A model generated the notes under the pieces. The model saw nothing but the letters and a program-made list of their open reading frames with translations, was not told where the DNA came from and searched no databases. Positions 25,505 to 34,297 of a stretch of 64,000 nt of DNA are shown in pieces. Position 1 is the first letter of the stretch. Each line of letters starts with the position of its first letter. The translations under genes were made by a program, and so were the position numbers. The DNA comes from CAWCFV01 sp963794995 (GTDB lineage Bacteria > Actinomycetota > Actinomycetes > JACCUZ01): NCBI GenBank assembly GCA_963794995.1, contig CAWCFV010000002.1:3100001-3164000 (forward strand). The letters run 5' to 3'.

Positions 25505-26098
25505 GTGGAGGTCGTCGTCGCGCGGATCGGCCGTCCCCACGGCCTCCGCGGCGAGGTGTCGGTCGAGGTGCGCACCGACGACCCGGAGGGCAGGCTCGCC
25601 CCCGGGACGACGGTGCGCACCGAGCCCGCGTCTGCCGGGCCGCTGACCATCGTCGACGGCCGGGTGCACTCCGGCCGGCTGCTGCTGAGCTTCGAGGGGT
25701 ACGCCGACCGCGACGCCGTCGAGGGGCTGCGCGGCGTGCTCATCGTGGGCGAGGTCGACCCGGCCGAGCGCCTCGACGACCCGGACGAGTTCCACGACTC
25801 GCAGCTGGTCGGCCTCGCCGTGCGCACCCTGCTGGGCGAGCCGGTGGGCGAGCTCGCCGAGGTGCTGCACCTGCCCGGTCAGGACGTGCTCGCGGTGCGC
25901 CGGCCCGACGGCACCGAGGTGCTGGTGCCCTTCGTCGCCGCGATGGTGCCGACCGTCGACCTCGACGCCGGCGAGGTCGTCCTCGACCCGCCGCCGGGGC
26001 TGCTCGACGAGGTCCCGGACGAGCCGTCCGATGACGACGCGTCCGGCGACGCCACGTCCGCCGGCGACACCGGCGACCCGGGCGACGGCCCGGCATGA
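25505..26098 (+). CDS. rimM: 16S rRNA processing protein RimM
   Basis: RimM helps mature the 30S head domain and binds S19. The 197-residue protein has the N-terminal domain (VVARIGRPHGLRGEVSVEV with the conserved GRPHGLRGE) and the C-terminal PRC-barrel (LAEVLHLPGQDVLAV, VPFVAAMVPTVDLDAG). An acidic, low-complexity C-terminal extension (about 25 residues, Asp/Ser/Gly/Thr) is extra. GTG at 25505. The last codons overlap the trmD start (GCATGA). Confidence 0.94.
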   Translation: MEVVVARIGRPHGLRGEVSVEVRTDDPEGRLAPGTTVRTEPASAGPLTIVDGRVHSGRLLLSFEGYADRDAVEGLRGVLIVGEVDPAERLDDPDEFHDSQLVGLAVRTLLGEPVGELAEVLHLPGQDVLAVRRPDGTEVLVPFVAAMVPTVDLDAGEVVLDPPPGLLDEVPDEPSDDDASGDATSAGDTGDPGDGPA

Positions 26099-26922
26099 GG
26101 ATCGACGTCGTCACGATCTTCCCGGACTACCTGGCCCCGCTGCGGCTGTCCCTGATCGGTCGGGCCGTCGAGGACGGGCTGGTGGACCTGCGGGTCCACG
26201 ACCTGCGCCGGTGGACGTCCGACCGGCACCGCACCGTCGACGACTCGCCCTACGGCGGCGGACCCGGGATGCTCATGCGGCCCGAGCCGTGGGGTGCGGC
26301 CCTGGACGAGGTGCTCGCCGACGCCGGCGGCGGCGACGGTGACGGAGTTCGGGTCCTGGTCCCGACGCCAGGCGGGGTGCCCTTCACCCAGGCGATGGCC
26401 CAGCAGCTCGCCACGGAGCGGCGGCTGGCCTTCGTCTGCGGTCGCTACGAGGGCATCGACCAGCGGGTGCTCGACGAGGTCGCCGGACGGCCCGGCGTGG
26501 CTGCGGTGACCGAGGTCAGCCTCGGCGACTACGTGCTCAACGGGGGAGAGGTGGCAGTCCTGGCCGTGGTCGAGGCCGTCGCACGGCTGCTGCCCGGCGT
26601 CATCGGCAACGCCGAGTCGCTGGTCGAGGAGTCGCACGCCGTGTCCTCGGGCGGGCTGCTCGAGGCGCCCGGCTACACCAAGCCGGCGGTCTGGCGGGGC
26701 CGGGAGGTCCCGCCGGTGCTGCTCTCGGGCGACCACGCCCGCATCGCGCGGTGGCGACGCGACGAGTCCCTGCGCCGCACCGCCGAGCGGCGGCCGGACC
26801 TGGTCGCCGCCCTCGACGCCGCCGCGCTGGACCGCCACGACCTCGCCCTGCTCGCCGCCCTGGGCTGGGCCGCCGGCGCGGACGGCCGATTGGCCCGCCC
26901 CGCCGAGCCTGTGGCAGACTGA
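26095..26922 (+). CDS. trmD: tRNA (guanine37-N1)-methyltransferase
   Basis: TrmD methylates G37 next to the anticodon of several tRNAs, preventing frameshifts. The 275-residue SPOUT enzyme shows MRIDVVTIFPDYL at the start, GGGPGMLMRPEPW, the trefoil-knot SAM site VCGRYEGIDQRVLDEV and SLGDYVLNGGEVAVL, and the C-terminal domain (GYTKPAVWRGREVP, DHARIARWRR). It overlaps rimM by four bases. All motifs for activity are present. Confidence 0.97.
   Translation: MRIDVVTIFPDYLAPLRLSLIGRAVEDGLVDLRVHDLRRWTSDRHRTVDDSPYGGGPGMLMRPEPWGAALDEVLADAGGGDGDGVRVLVPTPGGVPFTQAMAQQLATERRLAFVCGRYEGIDQRVLDEVAGRPGVAAVTEVSLGDYVLNGGEVAVLAVVEAVARLLPGVIGNAESLVEESHAVSSGGLLEAPGYTKPAVWRGREVPPVLLSGDHARIARWRRDESLRRTAERRPDLVAALDAAALDRHDLALLAALGWAAGADGRLARPAEPVAD
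26890..26920 (+). promoter_or_regulatory. Possible rplS promoter inside the trmD end
   Basis: TTGGCC (26890-26895), a 19-base spacer and CAGACT (26915-26920). Confidence 0.35.
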
Positions 26923-26941
26923 GCGACTGCGGTCAGCCGCG

Positions 26942-26967
26942 AGCGCCCCCGCCACAGGGAGGGCGCT
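26942..26967 (+). promoter_or_regulatory. Hairpin in the rplS leader
   Basis: AGCGCCC (26942-26948) pairs with GGGCGCT (26961-26967) over a 12-base loop, in the 122-base gap between trmD and rplS. It could be an attenuator or an autoregulatory leader element. Confidence 0.35.
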
Positions 26968-27044
26968 GCTCCACGACACGACCGCCCCACAACTGCACCC
27001 CACCACCGTGGGTGACCTGTGGCACCGCGAGAGATGAGAACCCG

Positions 27045-27404
27045 ATGCAGACGCTGGACGCCCTCGACGCCGCCTCGAAGCGCTCGGACATCCCCGAGTT
27101 CCGGCCCGGCGACACGCTCAAGGTCCACGTCAAGGTCATCGAGGGTACCCGCTCTCGCATCCAGGTCTTCCAGGGCGTGGTCATCCGCCGCCAGGGATCA
27201 GGTGTGCGCGAGACGTTCACGGTGCGCAAGGTGAGCTTCGGCGTCGGCGTCGAGCGGACCTTCCCGGTCCACACCCCGGTGATCGACAAGATCGAGGTCG
27301 TCACCCGGGGTGACGTGCGCCGGGCGAAGCTGTACTACCTGCGCGAGCTGCGCGGGAAGGCGGCCAAGATCAAGGAGCGCCGCGACACCCCCGTCGCCCG
27401 CTGA
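27045..27404 (+). CDS. rplS: 50S ribosomal protein L19
   Basis: L19 lies at the 30S-50S interface. The 119-residue product contains the hallmark sequences PEFRPGDTLKVHVKVIEG, IQVFQGVVIRRQGSG and FTVRKVSFGVGVERTFPVH, and ends with KLYYLRELRGKAAKIKERR. Length and sequence are ordinary. It follows trmD with a leader of about 120 bases carrying a GC hairpin. Confidence 0.97.
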   Translation: MQTLDALDAASKRSDIPEFRPGDTLKVHVKVIEGTRSRIQVFQGVVIRRQGSGVRETFTVRKVSFGVGVERTFPVHTPVIDKIEVVTRGDVRRAKLYYLRELRGKAAKIKERRDTPVAR

Positions 27405-27442
27405 CCGCTCCCTCCGACGAGCGGGCTGCCCGGCTACCGAGC

Positions 27443-28093
27443 GTGCCGGGCGGGACGCCGTCGCGAAGCCGGCCGCTTCGCGACCTGGTGGTGCTCGTCG
27501 CCCTGGCGGTGCTCGCCACCGTCCTGGTGCGCACCTTCCTCGTCGCGCCGTTCTCCATCCCCTCGGGGTCGATGGAGAACACCCTGCGGCCCGGTGACCG
27601 GATCCTCGTCGACCGGCTGTCCTACCGGCTGCACGACGTGCACCGCGGCGACTCCGTCGTCTTCGACGGCACCGAGGCGTTCGGCTCGCTGAACGGAGGC
27701 GGCACCACCGACTACGTGAAGCGGGTCGTCGGCCTGCCGGGGGAGCGCGTCGTCTGCTGCGACGACCGCGGCCGGATCACGGTCGACGGACGCGCGCTGG
27801 ACGAGCGCGACTACCTGTACCCCGGCGACGACCCGTCCGAGCTGCGCTTCGACGTGCAGGTGCCCGACGGCCACCTCTGGCTGATGGGCGACCACCGCTC
27901 GGACTCCCTCGACTCCCGCGCCCACCTGGGCGACCCCGGTGGCGGCTTCGTGCCGGTCGGGAAGGTGATCGGTCGCGTCCTGGTGGTCGTGTGGCCGCTG
28001 GATCGCTTCGGAGCCACCGCCGGCACCGCCGTAGGCTTCGCTGCGGCGCAGCCGCGTTCGGGGAGCACGGGGACGGAAGGACGTACACGATGA
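27443..28093 (+). CDS. lepB: Type I signal peptidase (first of two)
   Basis: Signal peptidase I removes signal peptides from exported proteins at the outer face of the membrane. The 216-residue protein has one N-terminal membrane segment (about residues 14-34), the nucleophile Ser43 in PSGSMENTL, the general base Lys93 in DYVKRVVGLPGE and the downstream GDHRSDSLDSRAH motif. GTG start; no better upstream start exists in the 38-base gap after rplS. It overlaps a second signal peptidase gene by ATGA. Confidence 0.93.
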   Translation: MPGGTPSRSRPLRDLVVLVALAVLATVLVRTFLVAPFSIPSGSMENTLRPGDRILVDRLSYRLHDVHRGDSVVFDGTEAFGSLNGGGTTDYVKRVVGLPGERVVCCDDRGRITVDGRALDERDYLYPGDDPSELRFDVQVPDGHLWLMGDHRSDSLDSRAHLGDPGGGFVPVGKVIGRVLVVVWPLDRFGATAGTAVGFAAAQPRSGSTGTEGRTR

Positions 28094-28872
28094 CGACCGA
28101 CGACGGCGCGCGCCCCGGCGCACCCGCCGAGCCGCGCAGCCCGGCGCCGGCTGACGGTGCGCAGCGCGCGCCGGTCCGCACCCGGCGCAGCAAGCCGAAG
28201 CGGGCGTCCTTCCTGCGTGAGCTCCCCGGCATCGTGCTCACCGCGCTGGTCATCTCGGTGCTCATCAAGACCTTCCTGGTCCAGGCGTTCTACATCCCGT
28301 CCGGGTCGATGGAGAACACCCTGCTGGTCAACGACCGGGTGCTCGTCAACAAGCTCGCGGACAAGACCGACGAGATCCACCGCGGCGACGTCGTGGTGTT
28401 CCGTGACCCGGGCGGCTGGCTCGGCGGCGGCGGCGCCACCACCGACCGCGGCAGTCTGCTCGGCCTCGTGCGGGACGCCCTCGTGTTCGTCGGGCTCGCT
28501 CCGGCGGCCGGCGAGGAGGACCTGATCAAGCGGGTCATCGGTGTCGGGGGCGACGAGATCGCCTGCTGCGACGACAACCACCTCACGGTCAACGGGACCC
28601 CGCTGGACGAGCCGTACCTGTTCCCCGGCGACCAGGCGTCCGGCGAGACCTTCTCGGTCACCGTGCCGAAGGACCAGCTGTGGGTCATGGGCGACCACCG
28701 CTCGGTCTCGGAGGACAGCCGCGCCCACCGGCAGCTGCCCGGCAAGGGCTTCGTGCCCATCGACGACGTGATCGGCCGGGCCTTCACCATCGTGTGGCCC
28801 CTCGACCGGACCAGCCTGCTGAGCAGGCCCGACACGTTCGACCGACCGGGGATCGACAAGGCCGGTCGTTGA
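28090..28872 (+). CDS. lepB: Type I signal peptidase (second of two)
   Basis: A 260-residue paralog of the preceding enzyme with a longer, basic and Pro-rich cytoplasmic N terminus (about 40 residues). The membrane segment covers about residues 44-66; Ser73 lies in PSGSMENTL and Lys147 in EEDLIKRVIGVGGDE. A Gly-rich insert (GGWLGGGGATTDRG) separates boxes B and D. The GDHRSVSEDSRAH motif is intact. The pair probably arose by tandem duplication; clustered multiple signal peptidases are known in streptomycetes. Confidence 0.93.
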   Translation: MTTDDGARPGAPAEPRSPAPADGAQRAPVRTRRSKPKRASFLRELPGIVLTALVISVLIKTFLVQAFYIPSGSMENTLLVNDRVLVNKLADKTDEIHRGDVVVFRDPGGWLGGGGATTDRGSLLGLVRDALVFVGLAPAAGEEDLIKRVIGVGGDEIACCDDNHLTVNGTPLDEPYLFPGDQASGETFSVTVPKDQLWVMGDHRSVSEDSRAHRQLPGKGFVPIDDVIGRAFTIVWPLDRTSLLSRPDTFDRPGIDKAGR

Positions 28873-28895
28873 GCCCCGTCGGCACGCCCTCGTCG

Positions 28896-28901
28896 TAGGC
28901 T
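28896..28901 (+). promoter_or_regulatory. Predicted leaderless -10 box for rnhB
   Basis: TAGGCT followed by exactly 7 bases and the rnhB ATG; no ribosome-binding site is visible. Confidence 0.6.
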
Positions 28902-28908
28902 CGCCACG

Positions 28909-29691
28909 ATGGGTGTCGTGCGAAGGTTCGTGGTCCGGCGGGAGGGTGGCCTCTACGCCTACGAGAAGGCGCTCGAGCGCGCCGGCCTGACGCCGGTCGC
29001 CGGCGCCGACGAGGCGGGGCGGGGCGCCTGTGCGGGGCCGCTGGTGGTCGCTGCCGTCGTCCTCCCGTCCGGTCGCCGCGGCGAGGTGCCTGGCCTTGCC
29101 GACTCCAAGCTGCTCACGCCGGCGGCCCGCGACCGCGTCCACGACGAGGTGCTGCGGCGGGCGGCCGCGTCCTCCGTCGTGGTCGTGCCGCCGGAGGAGG
29201 TGGACCGGCTGGGCCTGCACGTCTGCAACGTCGAGGGGATGCGGCGCGCGCTCGCGCAGCTGGCCGTGCGCCCGGCCTACGTGCTCACCGACGGCTTCCC
29301 GGTGCGCGGCCTGCCGGCGCCCGGCCTCGCGGTGTGGAAGGGCGACCGGGTGAGCGCGTCCATCGCCGCGGCGTCGGTGCTCGCCAAGGTGACGAGGGAC
29401 CGGCTGATGGCCGGCCTGCACGAGCGGTACCCGCACTACGACTTCCTCGGCCACAAGGGCTACGTCACCCCGGTCCACGACGCGGCGCTGGACGCGCACG
29501 GCCCGTGCCCCGAGCACCGGTTCTCCTACGTGAACGTGGCGCGTCGGGTGCCGGGCGACCAGCGGGTGCCGGTCCGCACGTCGAACCGGCTCGTCGAGGG
29601 GCCGCTGCCGGGGGACGAGATGGTCGACGGGGTGGACGTCATCGACAGGGTGGACGTGCGGGCAGGCGTCGAGGAGGTGCTGTCCCGGTGA
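28909..29691 (+). CDS. rnhB: Ribonuclease HII
   Basis: RNase HII removes ribonucleotides from DNA and degrades RNA-DNA hybrids. The 260-residue product has the catalytic start VAGADEAGRGACAGPL (Asp34, Glu35), the conserved SKLLTPAARD, TDGFPV and KGDRVSASIAAASVLAKVTRD motifs, and HKGYVTPVH. It has a C-terminal extension of about 35 residues (VDGVDVIDRVDVRAG) beyond the family core. The DUF2469 gene overlaps its stop codon (GTGA). Confidence 0.95.
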   Translation: MGVVRRFVVRREGGLYAYEKALERAGLTPVAGADEAGRGACAGPLVVAAVVLPSGRRGEVPGLADSKLLTPAARDRVHDEVLRRAAASSVVVVPPEEVDRLGLHVCNVEGMRRALAQLAVRPAYVLTDGFPVRGLPAPGLAVWKGDRVSASIAAASVLAKVTRDRLMAGLHERYPHYDFLGHKGYVTPVHDAALDAHGPCPEHRFSYVNVARRVPGDQRVPVRTSNRLVEGPLPGDEMVDGVDVIDRVDVRAGVEEVLSR

Positions 29692-30005
29692 GCGCGGAGG
29701 ACCTGGAGAAGTACGAGACCGAGGTGGAGCTGGCGCTCTACCGCGAGTACCGCGACGTGGTGGGGCTGTTCAGCTACGTCGTCGAGACCGAGCGCCGGTT
29801 CTACCTGACCAACGCCGTCGAGGTGACCCCGCGCTCCACCGAGGGGGGCGAGGTCTGGTTCGAGGTCACGATGGCCGACGCCTGGGTGTGGGACATGTAC
29901 CGGCCGGCGCGGTTCGTGAAGAACGTGCGGGTGCTGACGTTCAAGGACGTCAACGTCGAGGAGCTCGCGCGCCACGAGCTCTCGGTCGAGCTGCCGGGCG
30001 AGTGA
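29688..30005 (+). CDS. DUF2469 family protein
   Basis: A 105-residue acidic cytoplasmic protein starting MSAEDLEKYETEVELALYRE and containing the conserved FSYVVETERRFYLTN and WVWDMYRPARFVKNVRV. DUF2469 is an actinobacteria-specific family nearly always found next to rnhB and of unknown function. The GTG start overlaps the rnhB stop codon, so they are translationally coupled. Confidence 0.92.
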   Translation: MSAEDLEKYETEVELALYREYRDVVGLFSYVVETERRFYLTNAVEVTPRSTEGGEVWFEVTMADAWVWDMYRPARFVKNVRVLTFKDVNVEELARHELSVELPGE

Positions 30006-30073
30006 GGCATCCCGCAGGCGAAGGCGGAGATCGCGCTCGACAACTCGTTGTCGGAACCGATGGGGTCGGCACC

Positions 30074-31009
30074 ATGACCGGCGCCCTGCACGACGACGAG
30101 CTGCCGGTGGACCTCGCGCTGGTGCGCGCCCTCGTCGACGAGCAGCTGCCGGAGCACGCGGCGCTGCCCCTGACGCCGCTTCCGGAGTCGGGCTCCAGCA
30201 ACGCGTTGTTCCGACTCGGCCCGGAGCTGCTCGTGCGGCTGCCGCGGCAGCCCGGCGGGTCCGCCACGATCCTCAAGGAGGCGCGCTGGCTGCCGGTCGT
30301 CGGGCCGGCGCTGCCTGTCGCGGTCCCCGAGGTGGTGGCGTGCGGCCGGCCGGGCCCGGGGTACCCGGAGTGCTGGTCGGTCCTGCGTTGGCTCGACGGC
30401 CTGCCGCCGGACGGCGCGACGGGTGGGCCGGCCGGGGCCGCGCTGGCAGCCGGCCTGGCGGCGGTGGTGTCCGCCCTGAGCGACGCACCGGTGCCCGACG
30501 CCGCGCTGGCCGACCCGGAGCTGCGTCACTACCGGGGGGATGCCCTGGCCCGGCTGGACGCCGACACCCGGGAGGCCCTGGAGGCGTGCCGGCGGATCGA
30601 GGGACCGGACCTCGACGACCTCGACCTCGACGCGGCCCGGGCGGTGTGGGACGACGCGGTCCGGATGCCCGGCAGCTCGGCCACCGCCGCCCCGCGGTGG
30701 CTGCACGCCGACCTGGTGGCCGAGAACCTGCTGGTGCGCCACGACGGCCTGGCGGCGGTGCTGGACTTCGGCGGCCTGGCGGTGGGGGACCCGACGGTCG
30801 ACCTGATCGTGGCGTGGGACGTCCTCGACGCGCCGTCCCGCGGGCTGTTCCGCGAGGCGCTCGGCGTGGACGACGAGACCTGGCTGCGGGGCCGGGCCTG
30901 GGCGCTGGCCCTCGCGCTGATCACCCTCGGCTACTACTGGCGGACGATGCCGGCGCGCTGCGCCAACCGCCGCGCCGTCGTGCGGGCGGTGCTCCTGGAC
31001 GCGTCGTAG
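30074..31009 (+). CDS. Aminoglycoside phosphotransferase-like kinase
   Basis: A 311-residue protein of the APH/choline kinase fold. Visible motifs are the Brenner-type catalytic loop WLHADLVAENLLV (His-x-Asp...Asn) and the metal-binding AVLDFGGLAVGDPTVDLI (DFG-like). The N-terminal lobe includes SGSSNALFRLG and LLVRLPRQPGG, which resembles the glycine loop and a Lys-equivalent Arg. The family phosphorylates small molecules such as aminoglycosides, macrolides or homoserine; the substrate here is unknown. Resistance function cannot be assumed. Confidence 0.82.
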   Translation: MTGALHDDELPVDLALVRALVDEQLPEHAALPLTPLPESGSSNALFRLGPELLVRLPRQPGGSATILKEARWLPVVGPALPVAVPEVVACGRPGPGYPECWSVLRWLDGLPPDGATGGPAGAALAAGLAAVVSALSDAPVPDAALADPELRHYRGDALARLDADTREALEACRRIEGPDLDDLDLDAARAVWDDAVRMPGSSATAAPRWLHADLVAENLLVRHDGLAAVLDFGGLAVGDPTVDLIVAWDVLDAPSRGLFREALGVDDETWLRGRAWALALALITLGYYWRTMPARCANRRAVVRAVLLDAS

Positions 31010-31104
31010 TGGCGCGACGCCGCGCCCGCCGTCCCCAGGCGCGGGCTGCCGCGGCCCCGTCCACAGACCGTCGCCGGTGCCGCTGCCACCGTGCCCCGTC
31101 GGTG

Positions 31105-31110
31105 CAGGCT
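31105..31110 (+). promoter_or_regulatory. Predicted leaderless -10 box for yraN
   Basis: CAGGCT ends 7 bases before the GTG at 31118 and argues for that start over the in-frame GTG at 31091. Confidence 0.5.
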
Positions 31111-31117
31111 CGTCCTC

Positions 31118-31492
31118 GTGACGGATGCAGCGGTGGTGCGCGCGAAGGACGCCCTGGGGGCCTACGGGGAGCGGCTGGCCGCCGACCACCTGCGGCGGGC
31201 CGGGATGACGGTGCTCGAGACGAACTGGCGCTGCCGGTGGGGCGAGCTCGACATCGTGGCGCGGGAGGGCGACGTGCTCGTGGTGTGCGAGGTCAAGACC
31301 CGGTCCTCCACCCGGCGCGGGCACCCGCTGGAGGCGGTGACGCCGGCCAAGGCCGCCCGGCTGCGGTCCCTGGCCGCAGCCTGGATCGAGACCCGGCAGG
31401 TCCGCCCGGGCGAGGTGCGGGTGGACCTGGTGGGCGTGGTCCGGCCCCGGCGCGGTCCCGCCACGGTGGAGCACGTGCGGGGGGTGGCCTGA
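31118..31492 (+). CDS. YraN/UPF0102 family protein
   Basis: A 124-residue protein of the UPF0102 family with a restriction-endonuclease-like core: GAYGERLAADHLRRAGM, the acidic motif CRWGELDIVAREGD and the EVKTRSS motif that would carry the catalytic E-x-K. The start at 31118 gives the usual family length and matches a -10 box 7 bases upstream; GTG at 31091 would add nine residues. It is followed without a gap by comM and then dprA, the usual arrangement. Confidence 0.9.
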   Translation: MTDAAVVRAKDALGAYGERLAADHLRRAGMTVLETNWRCRWGELDIVAREGDVLVVCEVKTRSSTRRGHPLEAVTPAKAARLRSLAAAWIETRQVRPGEVRVDLVGVVRPRRGPATVEHVRGVA

Positions 31493-33061
31493 GTGGGGCT
31501 GGCCAGCACCCGCGGGGTGGCGCTGGTCGGCGTCGAGGGCCACCTCGTCGAGATCGAGGCCGACCTCGGGGTGGGGGTGCCGTCGTACACGCTGGTCGGC
31601 CTCCCGGACGCCTCGTTGTCCGAGTCGCGCGACCGGGTGCGGGCCGCGATGGTCAACAGCGGCCAGGACTGGCCGGCGACCAAGCGGGTCACGGTGAACC
31701 TGTCGCCGGCGTCGTTGCCCAAGCGGGGCAGCGCCTTCGACCTGCCCATCGCCGCGTCGATCCTCAGCGCGCAGGGCGTCGTGCCCACGGCGGCGTTCGA
31801 GGACGCGGTGCTGATCGGCGAGCTGGGGCTCGACGGCCGGGTGCGCCCGGTCCGCGGGGTGCTGCCCGCCGTGGCCGCGGCGGTCCGGGCCGGCGCGACC
31901 GCGGTCGTGGTCCCGCACGGCAACGCGCAGGAAGCGGCACTGGTGCCGGGTGTGCGGGTGACCGGGGTCCGGACCCTGGCCGGGCTGGTGGCCCGCGCCC
32001 GCGGCGAGGCGCTGCCGGCCGCCGAGACCGCCGTCGCGGAGCCCGAGGAGGCGGCGCCGGTGCCCGACGCGGCCGACGCCCACCGGCCCGACCTGGCCGA
32101 CGTGCTCGGTCAGGCGACCGCGCGCTACCTCGTCGAGGTGGCCGCCGCCGGGGGCCACCACCTGCTCATGCTCGGTCCTCCCGGGGCGGGCAAGACCATG
32201 CTGGCCGAGCGCCTGCCGGGGCTGCTGCCCCCGCTGGACCGGGCCTCGGCGCTCGAGGCCACCGCCATCCACTCGGTGGCCGGGCTGCTCGACGACGGGT
32301 CCGGGCCGCTCGTCGACCGGGCGCCCTACCAGGCCCCGCACCACACGGCCTCCGTGCCGGCGATCGTCGGGGGCGGCTCGACCCAGGTGCGGCCCGGGGC
32401 TGCGTCGCTCGCGCACCGCGGGGTGCTGTTCATGGACGAGGCACCGGAGTTCGCCCCCGCGGTGCTGGACGCGCTGCGCGAGCCGCTGGAGTCCGGCGAG
32501 ATCACCGTCGCGCGGCTGGCCGCGCGGGTGCGCTTCCCGGCCCGGTTCCAGCTGGTGCTGGCCGCCAACCCCTGCCCGTGCGGCCTGGCGATCACCGCCC
32601 CCGGGGCCGTGTCGGCCTGCCGGTGCACCCCGATGGCCCGGCTGCGCTACCTGGGGCGGCTCTCCGGGCCGCTGCTGGACCGCGTCGACCTCAGGATCGA
32701 GATGCTGGCCGCGACCCGGGCCGACCTGCGCGCGGCCCCGGGGGCAGCGGAGGGGACGGCGGCGGTCGCCGCGCGCGTCGCGGCCGCGCGGGAGCGGATG
32801 GCCGGCCGGCTCGCCGGCACCCCCTGGCGGGTCAACGGTGAGGTCCCCGGCCACGTGCTGCGCCGCCGCTGGCGGCTGCCCTGGGAGGTGGTCGCCGAGG
32901 CCGAGCGGCTGCTCGACCGCGGCGTGCTGACCGCCCGCGGGGTCGACCGGGTCGTCCGGGTCGCCTGGACGGTGGCCGACCTGGCCGGTCGCGACGTCCC
33001 CGACGCCGGCGACGTGCGCATCGCGCTCGACTGCCGTGGGGCCGCCGGGCGGGCCGCGTGA
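31493..33061 (+). CDS. comM: ComM/YifB-type Mg-chelatase-like AAA+ ATPase
   Basis: A 522-residue AAA+ protein. ComM is a branch-migration helicase promoting integration of imported DNA. It has the N-terminal ribosomal-S5-like/Lon-like domain (VGLPDASLSESRDRVRAAM, NLSPASLPKRGSAFDLPIA), Walker A GPPGAGKTMLAERLPGLL, Walker B GVLFMDEAPEF, a Cys cluster (NPCPCGLAI...SACRC), arginine-finger region LDRVDLRIE and the C-terminal Mg_chelatase_C domain. Standard length. GTG at 31493 follows the yraN stop directly, and its end overlaps dprA. Confidence 0.94.
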   Translation: MGLASTRGVALVGVEGHLVEIEADLGVGVPSYTLVGLPDASLSESRDRVRAAMVNSGQDWPATKRVTVNLSPASLPKRGSAFDLPIAASILSAQGVVPTAAFEDAVLIGELGLDGRVRPVRGVLPAVAAAVRAGATAVVVPHGNAQEAALVPGVRVTGVRTLAGLVARARGEALPAAETAVAEPEEAAPVPDAADAHRPDLADVLGQATARYLVEVAAAGGHHLLMLGPPGAGKTMLAERLPGLLPPLDRASALEATAIHSVAGLLDDGSGPLVDRAPYQAPHHTASVPAIVGGGSTQVRPGAASLAHRGVLFMDEAPEFAPAVLDALREPLESGEITVARLAARVRFPARFQLVLAANPCPCGLAITAPGAVSACRCTPMARLRYLGRLSGPLLDRVDLRIEMLAATRADLRAAPGAAEGTAAVAARVAAARERMAGRLAGTPWRVNGEVPGHVLRRRWRLPWEVVAEAERLLDRGVLTARGVDRVVRVAWTVADLAGRDVPDAGDVRIALDCRGAAGRAA

Positions 33062-34197
33062 CCGGCGACCCGCCGGGGCCGGCGGTGACCGGCCCCGACG
33101 ACAGGGCGGCCCGCGCGGCCCTGGCCCGGCTGGCCGAGCCCGGCGACCGGTGGCTCGGCCGGGCGGTGGCCGGCATCGGGGCGGTGGCGGTGCTCGAGCG
33201 GGTCCGGGAGCCCCGCGCGGGCGAGCCGGACCGGCTGGCGCAGTACCGGGTCCGGCTCCCGGCGCTGGCGGCCGACGCCGGGCTCACCGAGCGCGCGGCC
33301 GCCCGGGTGGTGGTCCCCGGCGACCAGGAGTGGCCGGTGTCGCTGGACGACCTCGGCGACCAGGCGCCGTTGTGCCTCTGGGTCGCGGGCGAGCAGCCGC
33401 TCGCGCCGACCGTCGCGCGGGCGGTGGCCGTGGTCGGGGCGCGGGCCTGCACGCCCTACGGAGAGACGGTCGCCGCCGAGCTGGCGTCGGGTCTCGGCGA
33501 CCGGGGGTGGACCGTGGTCAGCGGTGGTGCCTACGGCATCGACGGCGCGGCGCACCGGGGTGCCCTCGCTGTCCAGGCGCCGACCGTGGCGGTGCTGGCC
33601 TGCGGGGTCGACGTCGCCTACCCGCGGGGGCACGACGGGCTCCTCCGCGCGATCCGGTCGACGGGCTGCGTGGTCTCCGAGCTGCCGCCGGGGTCGCACC
33701 CGACGCGGGCCCGGTTCCTGGACCGCAACCGGGTGATCGCCGCCCTCGGCCGGGGCACCGTCGTGGTGGAGGCCGCCACCCGCAGCGGGGCCCTCAACAC
33801 CGCCGGGCACGCCGAGGCGTTGTCCCGGGTCGTGATGGCGGTCCCGGGGCCGGTGACCTCGGCGTCCTCGGCCGGCTGCCACCTGCTGGTCCGGACGCTC
33901 GGTGCCTCGCTCGTCACCTCGTCCGCCGACGTCGTCGACCTGCTCGCCCCGCTGGGGCAGGACGCCAGCGAGCCGCCGCGCGCCGCGGCCCGGCCGCACG
34001 ACGGGCTGGACCCGCAGACGCTGCGCGTGCTCGAGGCGCTGCCCCTGCGCCAGCGCGCTGGACCGGACAGCGTCGGGCGGGTGGCCGGCCTCGACGCCCC
34101 CACCGTGCTGCGTGCCCTCGGGCAGCTCGGCGCGCTGGGGCTGGCCGAGGCCCGCGAGGGGCGCTGGCGGCGGGCACCGGTGCCCGGCGGCCCCTAG
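33058..34197 (+). CDS. dprA: DNA-processing protein DprA
   Basis: DprA protects incoming single-stranded DNA and loads RecA on it during natural transformation. The 379-residue product has the Rossmann-like core with VAVVGARACTPYGETVA, VVSGGAYGIDGAAHRGAL, ACGVDVAYPRGHDGL, ELPPGSHPTRARFLDRNRVI and VVEAATRSGALNTAGHA, followed by a C-terminal winged-helix-like domain (about residues 315-375). The GTG start overlaps the comM stop. No other transformation genes are in view; comM-dprA is retained even in species not known to be competent. Confidence 0.95.
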   Translation: MTGDPPGPAVTGPDDRAARAALARLAEPGDRWLGRAVAGIGAVAVLERVREPRAGEPDRLAQYRVRLPALAADAGLTERAAARVVVPGDQEWPVSLDDLGDQAPLCLWVAGEQPLAPTVARAVAVVGARACTPYGETVAAELASGLGDRGWTVVSGGAYGIDGAAHRGALAVQAPTVAVLACGVDVAYPRGHDGLLRAIRSTGCVVSELPPGSHPTRARFLDRNRVIAALGRGTVVVEAATRSGALNTAGHAEALSRVVMAVPGPVTSASSAGCHLLVRTLGASLVTSSADVVDLLAPLGQDASEPPRAAARPHDGLDPQTLRVLEALPLRQRAGPDSVGRVAGLDAPTVLRALGQLGALGLAEAREGRWRRAPVPGGP

Positions 34198-34213
34198 CCG
34201 CCCTGACCCGGGG

Positions 34214-34278
34214 GCGTGCACCGGCGCGCCAGGCCGCGTCCGCCCACGGCCCGGTCGGGCGCGCCGGTGCTTGCACGC
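34214..34278. terminator. GC-rich hairpin between dprA and the recombinase gene
   Basis: GCACCGGCGCGCC (34218-34230) pairs perfectly with GGCGCGCCGGTGC (34258-34270), extended by 4 more pairs outside a 4-base bulge (34214-34217 with 34275-34278). The loop is 27 bases. No T-run. It may terminate the yraN-comM-dprA transcript. Confidence 0.4.
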
Positions 34279-34297
34279 GGAAGCGCCGCGGGTCACG

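Noticed and set aside
30074..31009. Aminoglycoside resistance gene
   Set aside because: Only the general kinase fold is visible; the family has many unrelated substrates and the context is housekeeping.
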